NCBI GenBank assembly: GCA_029891385.1
Contig: CM057228.1
Location: 31,554,523 to 31,618,522 of the forward strand
Length of the DNA stretch: 64,000 nt
Reading direction: 5' to 3'
Source: Erythroxylum novogranatense
Taxonomy: Eukaryota; Streptophyta; Magnoliopsida; Malpighiales; Erythroxylaceae
The position numbers were made by a program, and so were the translations under genes. This document shows positions 12,545 to 26,210 of the stretch, in pieces. How positions within the stretch are numbered: position 1 is the stretch's first letter; each line of letters opens with the position of its first letter. The notes below the pieces were generated by a model. It was given only the letters and a program-made list of their open reading frames with translations, was not told where the DNA came from and did not search any database.

Positions 12545-12683
12545 GATACATCGTTAACATTTTCTGTTTACAGTTTGTTACTGCGCAGGGTTTACCACAA
12601 ATGTTCAACTCAGTGTCTGCTTATTATTTAAGGAAACGTCCCCCATTCCCATTGGCGGGTCACTCGTGCATAACAAATTCGAC

Positions 12684-13911
<1,228 letters not shown>

Positions 13912-14215
13912 GAATTAAGCTAAAATATACATAATCTAATAAACTCCGAGGCTTTCCGAAGCTTTTATTGGAAATTTCTGATATATTAATTCTTACGTTT
14001 AAACCGACATGTTCATACATAAAACAACCAGCGAGCCTGTTCAGAGGCACTTTAGAATCATTGATGCACACAACAAAACATTAAGCAGATCATCGCTTGT
14101 TATTTGTTAAGATGGGTTAATTAGCCATCAATGCCACAATAGTTTCATAGATGTAGCTTAAGGACGCTAAAACTAAAAACAATCTGTATGAACTGCACAA
14201 CTTCACTCACCTCCA

Positions 14216-14253
14216 GACTAGAGCCTAGTGCCTAGTGCCTAGAGCCTAGAGCA
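14216..14253. repeat. Short tandem repeat, GCCTAGT/GCCTAGA
   Basis: About five copies of a 7-bp unit in the space between the convergent peroxidase and Sororin-like genes. It is not the plant telomere repeat. Confidence 0.7.
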
Positions 14254-14657
14254 ACCGCATACTCCCGTTCTAGCCTGTCTGGGGTCGGGGGAAATAAATT
14301 TATCTCAAATCAATCAGCATCCACATTGTCAACAAACAGGGCAAGAAAGTTCAGTGCTAACTACTAAGTGAATCATCCAAAACAGCCGTTGGAAGTGGCA
14401 AATTTCAAAGCAGCGCTCGAGAAGAGTTGCCTCCAGAGTCGAACGAAATTGAACCTCTTTTTGTGAAACATAAAGGAACTGCAATTTCTCTGTTATAGCA
14501 TAATACTACGGAACATAAAGCAGTTACAACGGTGAAGATTATATTGGAAGTGACGACATATTGTTGACTTCTGACTATACTAACTGTACAAGAAGGTTCC
14601 AAGTTTGATAAACCTACTCTATTTATCTTGGATTATATTTTTCAATATGACATCCAT

Positions 14658-16626
14658 TCAGTCCAAATCATCAGCGGAAGTAACCTCCTCCTCTGGTAAT
14701 TCAAAGGCATCAACTTCGGCAAAATAAGCTCGCTGTTGCTCAATAAAATTTTGAGGCAGTTCCAGCTCGTTAGGGTTGTCCATGGGCCATGCTTGGCGCT
14801 GTTTCTGCAAAATTGATTCTAGGATGTTGAAAAGAAGGAACAATCACGGGAAAACAGCAAATAAATGGTCACACAACATAACCATCCAACAGCAAAGAAA
14901 GGTCAGAGGCCATGACTTGCTGACTTTGGATAACGATATAAATGTTAGACACTAAGCAGGATTCATTCCAATTTACCACAGAGGTAGATACACGAGTTTC
15001 ATAAACAACTAATAGTGGTGCAGAAGTACCAGAATATAAATCCTCATTCTCATACTCTGATCAGTTAATCAAGCAGTTCATAAGCATAAAAATCTTCCTT
15101 TGATTTTATATATGCTAAAAAATATAGGAGTCAGAATTGCCCTACCTTTTTGTAAGGGCCTGTCCGGGACCTGGATTGACCCATAACTCCACCCTCATTC
15201 ATTTTATCCCTACAAAGAATAGAGACCAAATGAGGGAAAGAAAACAAGAAAAGCTACACTAAGGGAACATGGCATACAATACTGAAGAATATAAGAGCAA
15301 GGCATGAATATGAGGAAGCAGTGATCCCATTTTCAGTATATCTTGCCCTTTCATTCCTTGGCATACAATATTGAACACACTTGATCCATAAAACACGATT
15401 TAGTACAGTTGGCAAATGTTTTAAACAGCAAATGCAGACTTCATACAAATTGGAAATAGCCATCAAACAACTATAGTCCGATATACCAGTGAAAATAAAC
15501 ATTGGGCTTCAGCTGCGTCAAGTCAGTGCATCACTATTTGATACTTTGTGTATCACTATCTAATACTTTGTACATCCCTAGGAATAGTTTCCCTTTATTT
15601 TTGACAAGTCCGTCAGAATACAAAAATAAAAACAAAATTGATGTTCCAACACCCCTAGTCTGACATGGTCCATAGCTGATTCTCATTTAATTGCTTAAAA
15701 GGACTGTTGGTTAAGATAAGAAAAGAAACTGCAAAATAAAATTTACCAACTATATTGGGCTTTTGCTGAAGCAGTACAACAGATAGGCGCGACAATTTCT
15801 TTCCCTTTCTTCTTTGTTTTGAGAGTAGATTGTCTCCGACGGTAAACGGAACACGGCTCAAGAACCTCAAGAGTAGGGCCATCTAATAATTACAGATCAA
15901 AAGGATAGTCAATTAGGGCAGCGAAACCACAACATCAGTTTATAGCATCCATAACGCTAGTGGTGGCATAATGAACCAGTATGCCAACAAGCAGAATAAC
16001 GAATCGAAGCAAGCCTAGGATACGCAACATATGAGTCCCAAACAGAGGCAATAGCCACCCATAATTTCAACCATATCAAACATAGAGATCTAAATAGGGA
16101 TAGGTTAGCCTACAAACATCGAGTCTTAATAAATTTACAAACCCATGTGCAAAAAATTTTGCATCATTGAACGAGAAAACAAAAACAAAAAATGCAAGTC
16201 TGCCACACCGCAGCAACAAAAATCACCAAGCAGAAACAAAATCCGAATTTCGGACGAACGCCGTAGAAAGAAAATGACAACGAAGGACAAAACCCTCGAT
16301 TTTCAGATAAAATTAAAAACACAATTAACAAGGAAGTAACAAACTTAACCAGTAATAGAGGTGGAATTACGTGAAGGAGAAGGAGTGGTAGACGCAGACA
16401 CCAAACGTGACGGAGAACTCGGAACGGAATTGTCGTTTTCACCAAGCGCGGTGGTGGATCCAGTGCTCGAATCAGCCTTGGCCCTAGTGGAGGTCTTCTT
16501 GGTAGATTTTGGATTAAGGTTTAACAAATTGGTTTTATTGAGTTTGGAGAAGGAAGAGCATGAAGGATGTGGAGAATTGATGGTGTTGGTGAAATCAAAG
16601 AGTGGCTTTCTTTTTCTGGAGCTCAT
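14658..16626 (-). CDS. SORORIN: Sororin-like cohesion-protecting protein
   Basis: Four minus-strand exons, 16626-16350, 15882-15747, 15209-15146 and 14804-14658, join in phase to 207 residues. All introns are GT-AG (467, 537 and 341 bp). The N-terminus (MSSRKRKPLFDFTN) is followed by a low-complexity Ser/Thr/Lys-rich part with several SP-type sites. Exon 2 adds a basic block (VYRRRQSTLKTKKKGKE), and exon 4 the conserved tail LPQNFIEQQRAYFAEVDAFE ending in an acidic stretch. Small size, disordered basic body and a C-terminal F-A-E-x-D-A-F-E-L tail fit plant Sororin, the nuclear antagonist of WAPL that stabilises cohesin on chromosomes. Because exons 1-3 evolve quickly, the identification rests mostly on the tail and on clean phase-matched splicing. 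It faces the peroxidase gene tail to tail. Confidence 0.75.
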
Positions 16627-16804
16627 TCTCCTAGCTGTCCATGTTTTCCCATTTCAATCCATCATAACGAAAAAGAGAGACTGTATATGTAGGCAGAAGG
16701 AGTATTCATATTGTTGGCGGGAATCTCTGGATGTTTCCGTCGCGAACCGCTGGGATTGGGCAGGTTACGGATTTAAAGGCTGTTTTCTGGATCAGGTCCA
16801 ATAA

Positions 16805-17550
16805 GTATGTGCAAGGATAGGCCCACACCTCCAAACTGATTTGTAGGCTGTAGCTTGTAATATAAGTCTAAAGCAATGTCAATTAGTTGCGTTCACATAT
16901 TCTAAGTGGTCGTCCTCTTGATCATCATAAATACCTAATTAAAATTTAATTGAGATGTGGAATTTACAAAGATCCGATACTTAGTAAGGAAACTCTTTTC
17001 GATAGACTCACATGTAATATGTTACGATGATACTACAAAATTATAAAATGAATATGTAAACGTATTCAAAAGGTACTAAAAATATAATAAATAATACATA
17101 ATAAATGAAAAATGAAAAATATAATAAAGAGCAACACAAAAAAGTAAGGCACTACGGAATAATATACATTCAAAATATGTCAATGATAAACAATATATAG
17201 TAAAATAATAGTACATATAAGAAAAGACTTAGGCAAAAGTAAGTCCAACCAGACCTATTACTACCTTAATTATGATGAGTAGGAAACTAACTATGCTAAA
17301 TTAATTAGGAGGTAAGTACTACACAGTACATGCAAAGGCCAGGGTTTAATACAACCTACAGGACCTCGAATGCCTTCTTTATGAGAGATCATTTATCTGT
17401 GTCTTAGTAAGTTAAATTTTTCTGTTATGGGTCAAGTCTTCGGTAAGATCCAACTTAGCCATATCACCCATAATCACTTCCCCCATTTCTTTTTAGGTCT
17501 TTCTTTTTTCTTCTTACAGTCGTAAAGTGTTATTTTCTCGCATCTTTTCA
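16805..17550. other. AT-rich intergenic DNA upstream of the Sororin-like gene
   Basis: Nothing recognisable beyond low-complexity AT-rich stretches. Confidence 0.5.
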
Positions 17551-17690
17551 TTGAAATATTAGGGTGTCTTTGTTTAATGTATTCAAACCACCTAAGTCTT
17601 GTCTCTCTCAATGTATCATTAATTTCAACCACCTTTAATTTGTCTCCGACCATTATTCCTAACCATATCTCTTCTAATAATGTTACATAT
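17551..17690 (-). pseudogene. LINE reverse-transcriptase fragment
   Basis: The minus strand reads GDKLKVVEINDTLRETRLRW followed by FEYIKQRHP. This matches the pattern K-[LI]-R-E-x-R-L-R-W-[FY]-x-[HY]-[VI] found near the C-terminal end of plant LINE reverse transcriptases. Only about 40 codons are readable, with no poly(A) tail or target duplication found, so it is an old 3' piece. Confidence 0.6.
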
Positions 17691-18149
17691 TCACCGAAAC
17701 ATTTGCATCTCTATTACCAAAAGCTAATTATTGTGTATTTGTTTGATGGGCCAACAATATGCTTCATATAACATAGTTGACCTAATCACTAAGCAATAAA
17801 ATTTTCTCTTAACCTTAAATGATATCTTTTTGTCACATAAAATTCATAATAATATATTCTAAGTATGTTAATAAATATTCATTCAATATTAAAGAATCCA
17901 TAAAAATTAGACCAAAAAATTCTTTTACAAAAACCGCTCGAAGGAGAAAATTACCTAATAACTCCTCCAATGAATTTCCAACTATAGATTTTATTCACAT
18001 CAAACTTATTCCTAAAAATAATAAGAGAAGGGTTGCATGGATTAATAAAGCCTTTGAAATTATTTGTAAAAATGCTTGAAGCTAAAATACCTTGACTTTA
18101 TCTCTTAATGTGAACTTACTTATGTTTCTTCACGCATAAATATTTTTCT

Positions 18150-18870
18150 CATTTTTACATACTTTTAGCACCACACCTCTTCTTATTAGTGTCTCTTCCT
18201 CTTCATGTAATTCATCCATTAGCATTTTATAGGTAAGAAGCCCTTCCAATAGGAAGATTGTCAAATCTTTGGCTTCTTACATGTTTGTCACCTTTACCTC
18301 TTAAACCTTGGTTAAATACCGAAGCAATCTTTTCACCAATTTAAGATTAGTATAATTATTAACAAGACCTTTAAAAGCATTAATGATATAAATGAAGTGA
18401 GCATACATGTTAGAAATTTATTCATTAGGGTCCATATGGAAGAATTCATATTAATATGCAAACATGCTAACTTTGCTTTATTTTACTTAAGTAATGACTT
18501 TATGCGCAATTCCAAATTTATTTCATATCTCTCAAACAATTTTATATATGCATATTGTATTGAATTTATTCTTATTTAATGGACAATCTAAAATAAGTAT
18601 GGCCTTACTATTCAATGCAATGAGTCTCATGTTCTTATTATCTCACTCACTTCTATCATTTGATACCTTAGTCTTCTCCGTGTCTCTCATTAAGGATTTT
18701 ATTAGGACATAAGGTCCATTCTTTGCAACATCCTAAATATAAACTCCTTAACTAAGAGGAATGTTCATCCTAGTTTTCTAATAAGTGTAATTATCTCCAT
18801 CAAAGAATGGGGGTCTACATGTGCTTTGACTTCTTTGTTTAAAAAATAAATTAAATTATACCATTATGAT
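18150..18870 (-). pseudogene. Decayed copia-type gag (UBN2-like) fragment
   Basis: The minus strand, reading through many stops, follows the gag of plant copia elements in the right order. It begins near 18870 with RPPFFDGDNYTY. Next come LIALNSKAILILDCPLNKNKF (about 18640-18580), MFAYxYEFFHMDPNE (about 18460), and MYAHFIYIINAFKGL with NLKLVKRLLRYLTKV (about 18400-18310). EAKDLTIFLLEGLLTYKML and an acidic tail (to about 18180) end it. No pol, LTR or zinc knuckle is evident. It is ancient and non-functional. Confidence 0.65.
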
Positions 18871-19855
18871 CTTTTCTCGTATTTCTTAAAAAATTTATGT
18901 GCAATGACTGTAAATCACTTTAATATCAATTGCCCTCTAGATGACATATAAGAGGGGATTAAATTATGTATTTATTTTTTACTTATTTGTAAACTAATGA
19001 ATGAATTGCCCAATCTAAAAAATAATTTTGGCAATGCACATATGATAATTAAAAAGCAATCACAATAATAAATAAGAGTGACGAAAGAAATACAAAATTA
19101 ATTTATAGTGGTTTAGCCAAATAATCCTTCTCCTACATTCACTTTCCAAGCTCCAATTAGAAATTTACTATCTTTTTCTTCCCTTATAATAATCTTACTT
19201 TCCCATATATAAATAATAACCCTTTACAAATCTTATTCAAAGTAATGAATAACCCTTTCAAAGTGTATCATAATTATTTTCCTAACTACAAAAAATATAT
19301 AATTCAAAAATTCCTTCTCTTGCTCACACAAATGAACAATGGCTCAAATAGTATTATATAATGCACATATGCATTATTTAGCCTCTTAAGGCTCTTAGAA
19401 ACTATTTAGTTTGCTTAAAAACATCCTACAATTCATATATGGTCTACTTATACTAAAAAACCTTAAAAACATTAGAAATAAAATAAGTTGTTATAATAAT
19501 TAGTAATAGTGTTATTAGTTGACTAATTTGACATATTATTCAATCAATATACCATATTAATTTATTTATATATTGAACAATATGACATACAAACTCATGG
19601 TATATAATTTTTCAATTAGTTTGATACAATGGTCAACTAGATTTAGACATTGGTCGACAAATGTGTTTATAACATATTTTCAAGTTCTTTTAAAGACCAG
19701 ATTATATTCTTTTGACTAAATTTTAATTTGAAATCATTTCAAAGTTTCTCAAATTTTATTTTAAAGATTAAGAGATTTTCTTTAATATTTAAAACAAATT
19801 TTCTATTGATCATAAATGATTTATGTATTTTTTCCTATATGAAAAAAATGGCAAT
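18871..19855. other. AT-rich intergenic DNA
   Basis: No feature recognised. It is the flank into which the plastid fragment was inserted. Confidence 0.5.
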
Positions 19856-19885
19856 GATTAAATCTTTAATTCATTAAAATGACCA
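19856..19885 (+). repeat. 30-bp direct repeat, left copy
   Basis: Identical over 30 bp to 20322-20351, beginning GATTAAATC and ending AATGACCA. Its last eight bases overlap the first bases of the plastid ycf2 match. Confidence 0.9.
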
Positions 19886-20321
19886 CCGGAAAAAAGAGGG
19901 ATTCTAGTTGTAAGATATCTAATGAAACTGTCGCTGGAATTGAGATCTCATTCAAAGAGAAAGATATCAAATATCTGGAGTTTCTTTTTGTATATTATAT
20001 GGATGATCCGATCCGCAAGGACCATGATTGGGAATTGTTTGATCGTCTTTCTCTGAGGAAGGGGCGAAACATAATCAATTTGAATTCGGGATAGCTATTC
20101 GAAATCTTAGCGAAAGACTGGATTTGTTATCTCATGTTTGCTTTTCGTGAAAATATCCCAATTGAAGTGGAGGGGTTCTTCAAACAACAAAGTCAACTAT
20201 TCAATCAAATGATATTGAGCATGTTTTCCGTCTCTTCTCGAGAAAAAAGTGGGTTATTTCTTTGCAAAATTGTGCTCAATTTTATATGTGGCAATTCCGC
20301 CAAGATCTTTTCATTAGTTGG
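19879..20321 (+). pseudogene. ycf2: Plastid DNA insertion: fragment of ycf2 (NUPT)
   Basis: Positions 19879-20094 read [18 protein letters not shown] and on through [19 protein letters not shown], an unmistakable internal segment of chloroplast Ycf2. The homologous DNA continues to 20321 but in shifted frames ([20 protein letters not shown], then an out-of-frame stretch after GFFKQQ caused by a small deletion). Ycf2 is a very large plastid protein of the chloroplast import motor complex; here only about 440 bp of its gene is present. The nuclear copy has a stop after LNSG and no start or end of its own, so it is non-functional. It is flanked by 30-bp direct repeats. Confidence 0.9.
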
Positions 20322-20351
20322 GATTAAATCTTTAATTCATTAAAATGACCA
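20322..20351 (+). repeat. 30-bp direct repeat, right copy
   Basis: Perfect copy of 19856-19885 directly after the plastid match ends (at ...TTAGTTGG). Confidence 0.9.
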
Positions 20352-20768
20352 ACATATGATTACAAGAAGGATTACAATGATTTTGATTAAGTCTTGATAT
20401 ACTTGATTTCTCCTTGCTTTTGATTCTTCAGTTAAATTATATATACACTTTATTTTCGTTAATCATAGATTGCTCAAATTATTCAATTGACTCCTTTACT
20501 CATTTTGTCCTTTTATTGAGCTTCATCATTCACATATTTCTTAATTACATTATAATAAAACTGCAGATATTACTAAAAAATAATTTATTAAGAATAATAT
20601 ATTTTGTTATCATCAAAATTGTAGAGTTAAGACCTCACTTAATCAATAATCATGTTTAGAGCTTTAGCCTTAGGTGACTTGAGAAGATGGCTACCTATTT
20701 TGTCTACCTGATGAATATGATCTCACCCTTTTATGCTCCCTTTCACCTTCCTTTAAATACCTGTGAGA
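20352..20768. other. AT-rich intergenic DNA left of element C
   Basis: Nothing recognised. The last five bases before element C (20769-20773, TGAAA) are its target-site duplication. Confidence 0.5.
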
Positions 20769-23700
20769 TGAAATGTAACATCCCGTTACTGTTAGCAAGG
20801 GCATTTTGGTAACTGGGATAGACTGATAGGTTTCATTGCATTCATCGATTGAGTCATTCTCGCCTCTAATTATAGAGGAACAGTTTATTGCATATGCATT
20901 TATTCATAGGTACATGCATTCATGATTTTCGTAGTGAATTGTGAATTGGAATTTCTTGGAATCGATCGTATTGATCGGATCGTGATTTGATTGAGAAATT
21001 AAGAGTTATTGGGTTCAATTGACTGATTTAGAATAATTTAAGAGTGGTTGGTAAGTGATGGTGGCTTATAAGAAATTGTCGGGAAATTCGGAGGAAATGC
21101 CCGAACCTAAGTATTTGAGAGATCGATCGATCGATCGTGATAAGATCGAAAGAATTGTCCAATAGCAATGGAAAAATTAGAATTTTACTGATAAGAAATA
21201 AATATGTTGAGCCATCGAAAATAGAGACTGAAATTTGGACTGAGTTGGAGACCTTTGTCTATAAATAGCTAGGTTGAAAAATTTGGGAGAAAATTTCCTA
21301 AGGCATTTCGTTTTCTCCTTCTCTTCTTCCACGGGGGGGTTTGATTTCTTCCTCATTGGTGAGTTTCATCGATTCTTCCTTATGTTTCCTTCTTATCGTG
21401 CTAGGCAAAGTGATTTATTGTGATTGTTGAAGGTTGAGAAGGATTTGGAGTGGATTAATGGTGGATTTTGGAAGATTTTAGGGTTTACGGTGATTGTTGA
21501 GAGATTTGTGGATTGATCTTCGATTGGTAAGTTTTTATGGTATTAATGTTGTCTTAATGGTTGTTTCATGAATTCATGGCATTTATTGAAAAGGATTGGG
21601 TAGTTAGGGTGTTTAATGGTAGTTTTAGAAAGAGAATATGGTGGAAAATCGATCGGAGAAGATGAAGAGTCGTCGCACGCCGCGACCTGCGTGCGCGTCT
21701 CGCCGTGGCGAATATTTATTAATTAAGCATGGCGAAGCGTCTGAGGGATGCCGCATGAAGCGCCAAATATTTGACGCCATGGCGGTATGCTTCGTCTCAT
21801 GGCGCCCAGAATCGATCGTTGGCATGGCGAGTGAACCTTTCAAGGCCATGGCGAGACACTCTTGGCATGCGCGAAGGGACATCTTATTGGATGAATTTTT
21901 GTTTATCAAGCATAACTTTTGGTATAGACCTCCGATTGGGGTGATTCTCGATTCCTTGTGATCTAGAGAAAGAGGTCTACAATTGAGGATAATTATGAGA
22001 GTTAGAATTTAATTTAAGTGGTATTGATTTATCGAGATTAAGGTCAATTATGGTTCATAGTACGACCTGAATACTGAATTAAGACAATTGGAGTTTTAAC
22101 TGGGATTTTCAATAGAGGTTTTGACCTAATGGTTATGGAATTGCTATAGGGAACTGTTATAGGAAATACGAATTGAGAAAATTGACTGAATTTAGGATTG
22201 AATCAAATTAGGATTGATCCGATTGAATGACGAGTTAGAATTGGGCCAAAGAGTCCAAAATTGGGTTTTAGCACCGAAAATTGTGAACATGCATTGTACA
22301 TCATTTCACTGAGACATATGCATTACTGAACTGTTTATGTAAGCATCTAGTAATGGAACTGTATTTTACTGTTATAGAGGCGCCGTTGGATCGTCATTCC
22401 ACGGACATTGTTGGAACTTCCAGCGAGAGTTCGGAAGTTACTGGTGAAATAACCTAGTTGGTTTCTCAAATTTCGATCGCTTAAATGCTCAACGTGAATT
22501 ACTTGCCAAATGTGAAATCAGATGATTACTGAAATATACATGATCGGATGGTATGCCTCTACTGTATTGGACTGTGAAATTGCATGATTACTGAAATGTA
22601 CGTGATCAAATGAAGTATTTCTATTGATCGATTGGATTATCTTCGATCAATTATCAGATATTATCGAGAATCACAATATCGGGCTTTTATAGCCATACAC
22701 CAATTATCAACATCGCATTGCATGCATAAATGCATGATCGATAATGGACATGTGACCCAAGTGCTATTATCATCGAAAAGAGCCTCGAGCTCGAACACTG
22801 TACTGACCGAGCCACGAGCCCGAGGGGAGAAATCCCTGACGCGTCCCCCACTGAACACTGACTGAGCACTTGGGCACAATTCAATAAGCGAAAAGAGTCT
22901 CATATGCATTATATACATGACCGATTGAATTGCCAAATTGTGTGACGATTCTCGAATCGCGTGATGTCATGATTTCATCAGAATTGTGATGTGAACTGCT
23001 TTATGCTATTGTAAATTGTTACTGATACTGTAAACTGTTATAAACTACTATGAAATTTTTATATAATACTGTTAATCGAATATTTCCGTGTCGTGCTGTA
23101 CGCAATTTGCGTAATGCATGATTTGAGTGAACCATCGATGATGGTTTCTCACTGAGTTCGCAAACTTACCCAAAATTGCATCTAATTTTTCAGGATCGAT
23201 AGAGTAGACCCCTAGCTCCGGAGATAGCCTTTTTCTACCGTGCAAGCGTGCTAGTAGGAGAAGCGATGGCACACAGGTCGGTCAGCTGGGTTGGATTTTG
23301 AGGATGACTTAGGATAAATGCTTGTATCAGTTTCCTTTTAGGTTTTGTTCAGGGGACTGATAGACTTGTCTATTCTGTTATTGGATGACTGTATGTTATT
23401 GATATTATGATTTTAAAATTTAGTGGTTTCTGATATCGTGTTGTGTTATGGTTTTAAATTATTGCGATGCCATGTGGATTATTAAGGGAAATGTTCTGGT
23501 GATGCACCTGTAGGAAAATCCCGGGAGGAACATCACATGTTCCAGCAGCGGAAAACAAAAATTTTATTCCCGGGACCTTCTCGAAAACCTAGGATCCCGG
23601 TGTCGGTATGAAAACATCAACCTAAATAGCCAAAAGAGACTATCTCTAAAGGTGATCCACGCAGAGATCAGAAAACCTAACCGAGTCAAACCCTTTGACC

Positions 23701-24198
23701 GGGAATAGCTAGAACAGATTAAAGCCTGCTAGAGCCTACCTCTCCCGAGAGCTTGAGAAAACGTTGGTCTTTGTGCTTGGAGAAGAGAAACTATGACACT
23801 GAGGAAGAAGAAGACTTGAAATCACCATTCAAACTTTCCTTAACACTTAAGGAAATATTCTTCTCTTCAAACCCTAAGCATCCTCGACGGCAACTCATCA
23901 AGACAAGCTTCTTATGTATATTTTTAACAATTAAAAAGAATCCATAAGAGTTTGCCAAGTGTAAGCTTCATTACCATCCATTTATTTAACTAATTAAATA
24001 AACAAACTTTGAAAAGTCAATGGCTTTATCTCTTCTCCCTAAAACCAACGCAGATCATGTTTTATATATATATAATTAATTAATCTTAATTAATTAATTA
24101 ACATATATATAATTGCTAAAGAGGTTCAGTCAAATTGGGGTCGGTCCTACCGGCCTACAGGGCCCCGATGCTAAAACAGCTCCGGAAACCTTTCTTAG

Positions 24199-25633
24199 TG
24201 ATTGGACCAAATTTATATTATAAATTAGGCCCGTTTTCTTTAGTAATTATGCATTTGTTGACTCCTGATTTATGATTTTTATGCTTATTTTGGTCCCGCA
24301 CATTGATTTTTGATAAATTGCACATTGTTAGTATTTTGTTGTCATTTTTCATTAATTTTGCATAATTTTTATTGGGACAATTGATACTGCGAATGGGTTG
24401 TATTTTGTAGGACCAAAGGAGTCAACATTCAACAAGTCAACATGCCACGAGATTCATTGGGCGAACTAAACTCTCCATTCGCCGAGGCGAATTAATGGTA
24501 TTTAATTCTTTCGCCATGAAGTGACCATTCAACGTCACGCAATGAACGAAGCCATTAGCCGCAAAGAAAAGTCGGATAATCCGATTATATTTGGCAAAAG
24601 TTCCACTGCTTTCGACCCTACCGCACGCATCCCTATAAAACTTTGTCATTTAGGGCAAAACGGAGATGGCCGCATGAGTTTTCTTCTTCTTTCCTTCGCT
24701 TCTAATAGTTTTCATTTTCGCTTGTTTTGCAGATTCGCCGCTTCAAATGGACGACGCCAGCCTCATTCATCTCTTCCATCGCTTTCATCTTTACTTTCGT
24801 CGTTGGAAACATGAACCGAGGTGATCCTTCAACAAATAAGATTTCATCCGCACCATGGTCGGCTAAGTGTACTATCTTCTAAATGTAGCAATGGTTGGAG
24901 TTCCGTGAGCTAAACAAGGGTAATCGATTATAGTTAGGATTTGATTTGTATTTGCAATGATCCGAGTTGGTATTTTGCAATGTATTTCGATTGAATCTTG
25001 CTATAGTTTAGTAGGATGTTAACTATGATCTATGGTATGGATCGATTTACATTGAAGTTTGTGCCAAATACATGAAGTCTCATGTATGTTAAATGATTTG
25101 CATGAGTTGATTTAATCTACCTAGTTGTGTTTGGTTAAATTAATTTTGTGTTTATTTGATTAACTCGTTGCATTAATCATTCCATAGCATACACTAAGGT
25201 TTTTAACTAATTTTAATTAATCGAGTTGATTAATTAATTTTGGACTTAACGAGTTGTTAAGGTTTAGCTTTCAAATTTAGTGGATTTCAAACCTCGATAT
25301 TATTTTGAACGATGATGACCCGAGCTACATTTTCGGAGAGTTTTAGTAAGTTGATTTCAAACTTGTTTAATTTCAATCGCTTAGTTTTCTAAAATCCCAA
25401 AACATTTATTCTTACTTTGGCTTAGTTTAATTTTTAGTTAATCAAATCAAAACCCCTTTTTATTGCTTTAATTGCATGCATCATTCAAACATTAGGCTAG
25501 TCAGATCGCTTAGTACACCGGTTCCTCGAGAGTCGAATTCGAGGTTGCATCCTGTATTGCAATCCTTGGTATAAATTTTATTTGACGGTTTCCGAGGATC
25601 AATTTTAATATTGAACGATAAGTCGATTTATCA
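24199..25633 (+). repeat. Element F 5' LTR
   Basis: 1435 bp, TGATTGG...TTATCA. It is followed at about 25637-25654 by TGGCGTCGTGTTGGGGAA, a damaged version of the tRNA-Asp primer site seen intact in E (TGGCGCCGTTGCCGGGG). Confidence 0.88.
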
Positions 25634-25659
25634 AATTGGCGTCGTGTTGGGGAACCAAA

Positions 25660-26210
25660 GTAATTGGTTTTCTAGGTTAGCCAAGTGTTTGTTTTGCATT
25701 TTAGTTTAGTTATTTGCATTTTATTTGCATTGCATAATTTCATTCTTAATTTCGCTCGCTTAAGTGTTTTAGTGTTAATTTGCTTTGTGATTTCATTCGC
25801 TTTGTTCTAAGTGTTTAGTCCGATTGTTTTGTTTATTGTGCTTAATTTTTAGTTAATTTCGCTTGCTTTGTTGGGTCTGCAGGCTTGGGCGTGACGAGTT
25901 CATTGTTCATCACAATGAGTTCATCATCGCCGCAATGAAGTTCATATATTCGCCGCAGTGAAAAGTTACAATTTTACTCGTCACGCAAAGAAGTTCTTAC
26001 GCGTCGCAACGAACCTGAGTGAATTGAAGCCTTGCTATCCGCCGTCGTTTTAGTGAGCTATCTTAGGTGAACTTCTCTTGTGCATGCCCGTAGACTTAGG
26101 CTAGTTCATTTTCAACCCGAAATTGAGCGACACCTTAGACAACTTAGGAAAACAAGAGAGCAAGAAAGACTTAGCATACTAGATCGACTAGAATCGAGAT
26201 GGTGAACAAC
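25660..26210. other. Element F leader
   Basis: Untranslated leader between primer site and gag. It is T-rich with repeated TTTGCATTTTAGTT-like blocks, then CG-rich words (CGCCGCAATGAAG). The first plausible gag ATG is near 26200. Confidence 0.5.

Noticed and set aside
16361..16804. 147-residue plus-strand frame over the first Sororin exon
   Set aside because: It is the antisense shadow of exon 1; the minus-strand exons splice in phase and carry the conserved tail.
19879..20094. A nuclear gene encoding a small protein MTTGKKRD...
   Set aside because: It is an internal piece of plastid ycf2 with no promoter, natural start or end; a nuclear plastid insertion explains it.
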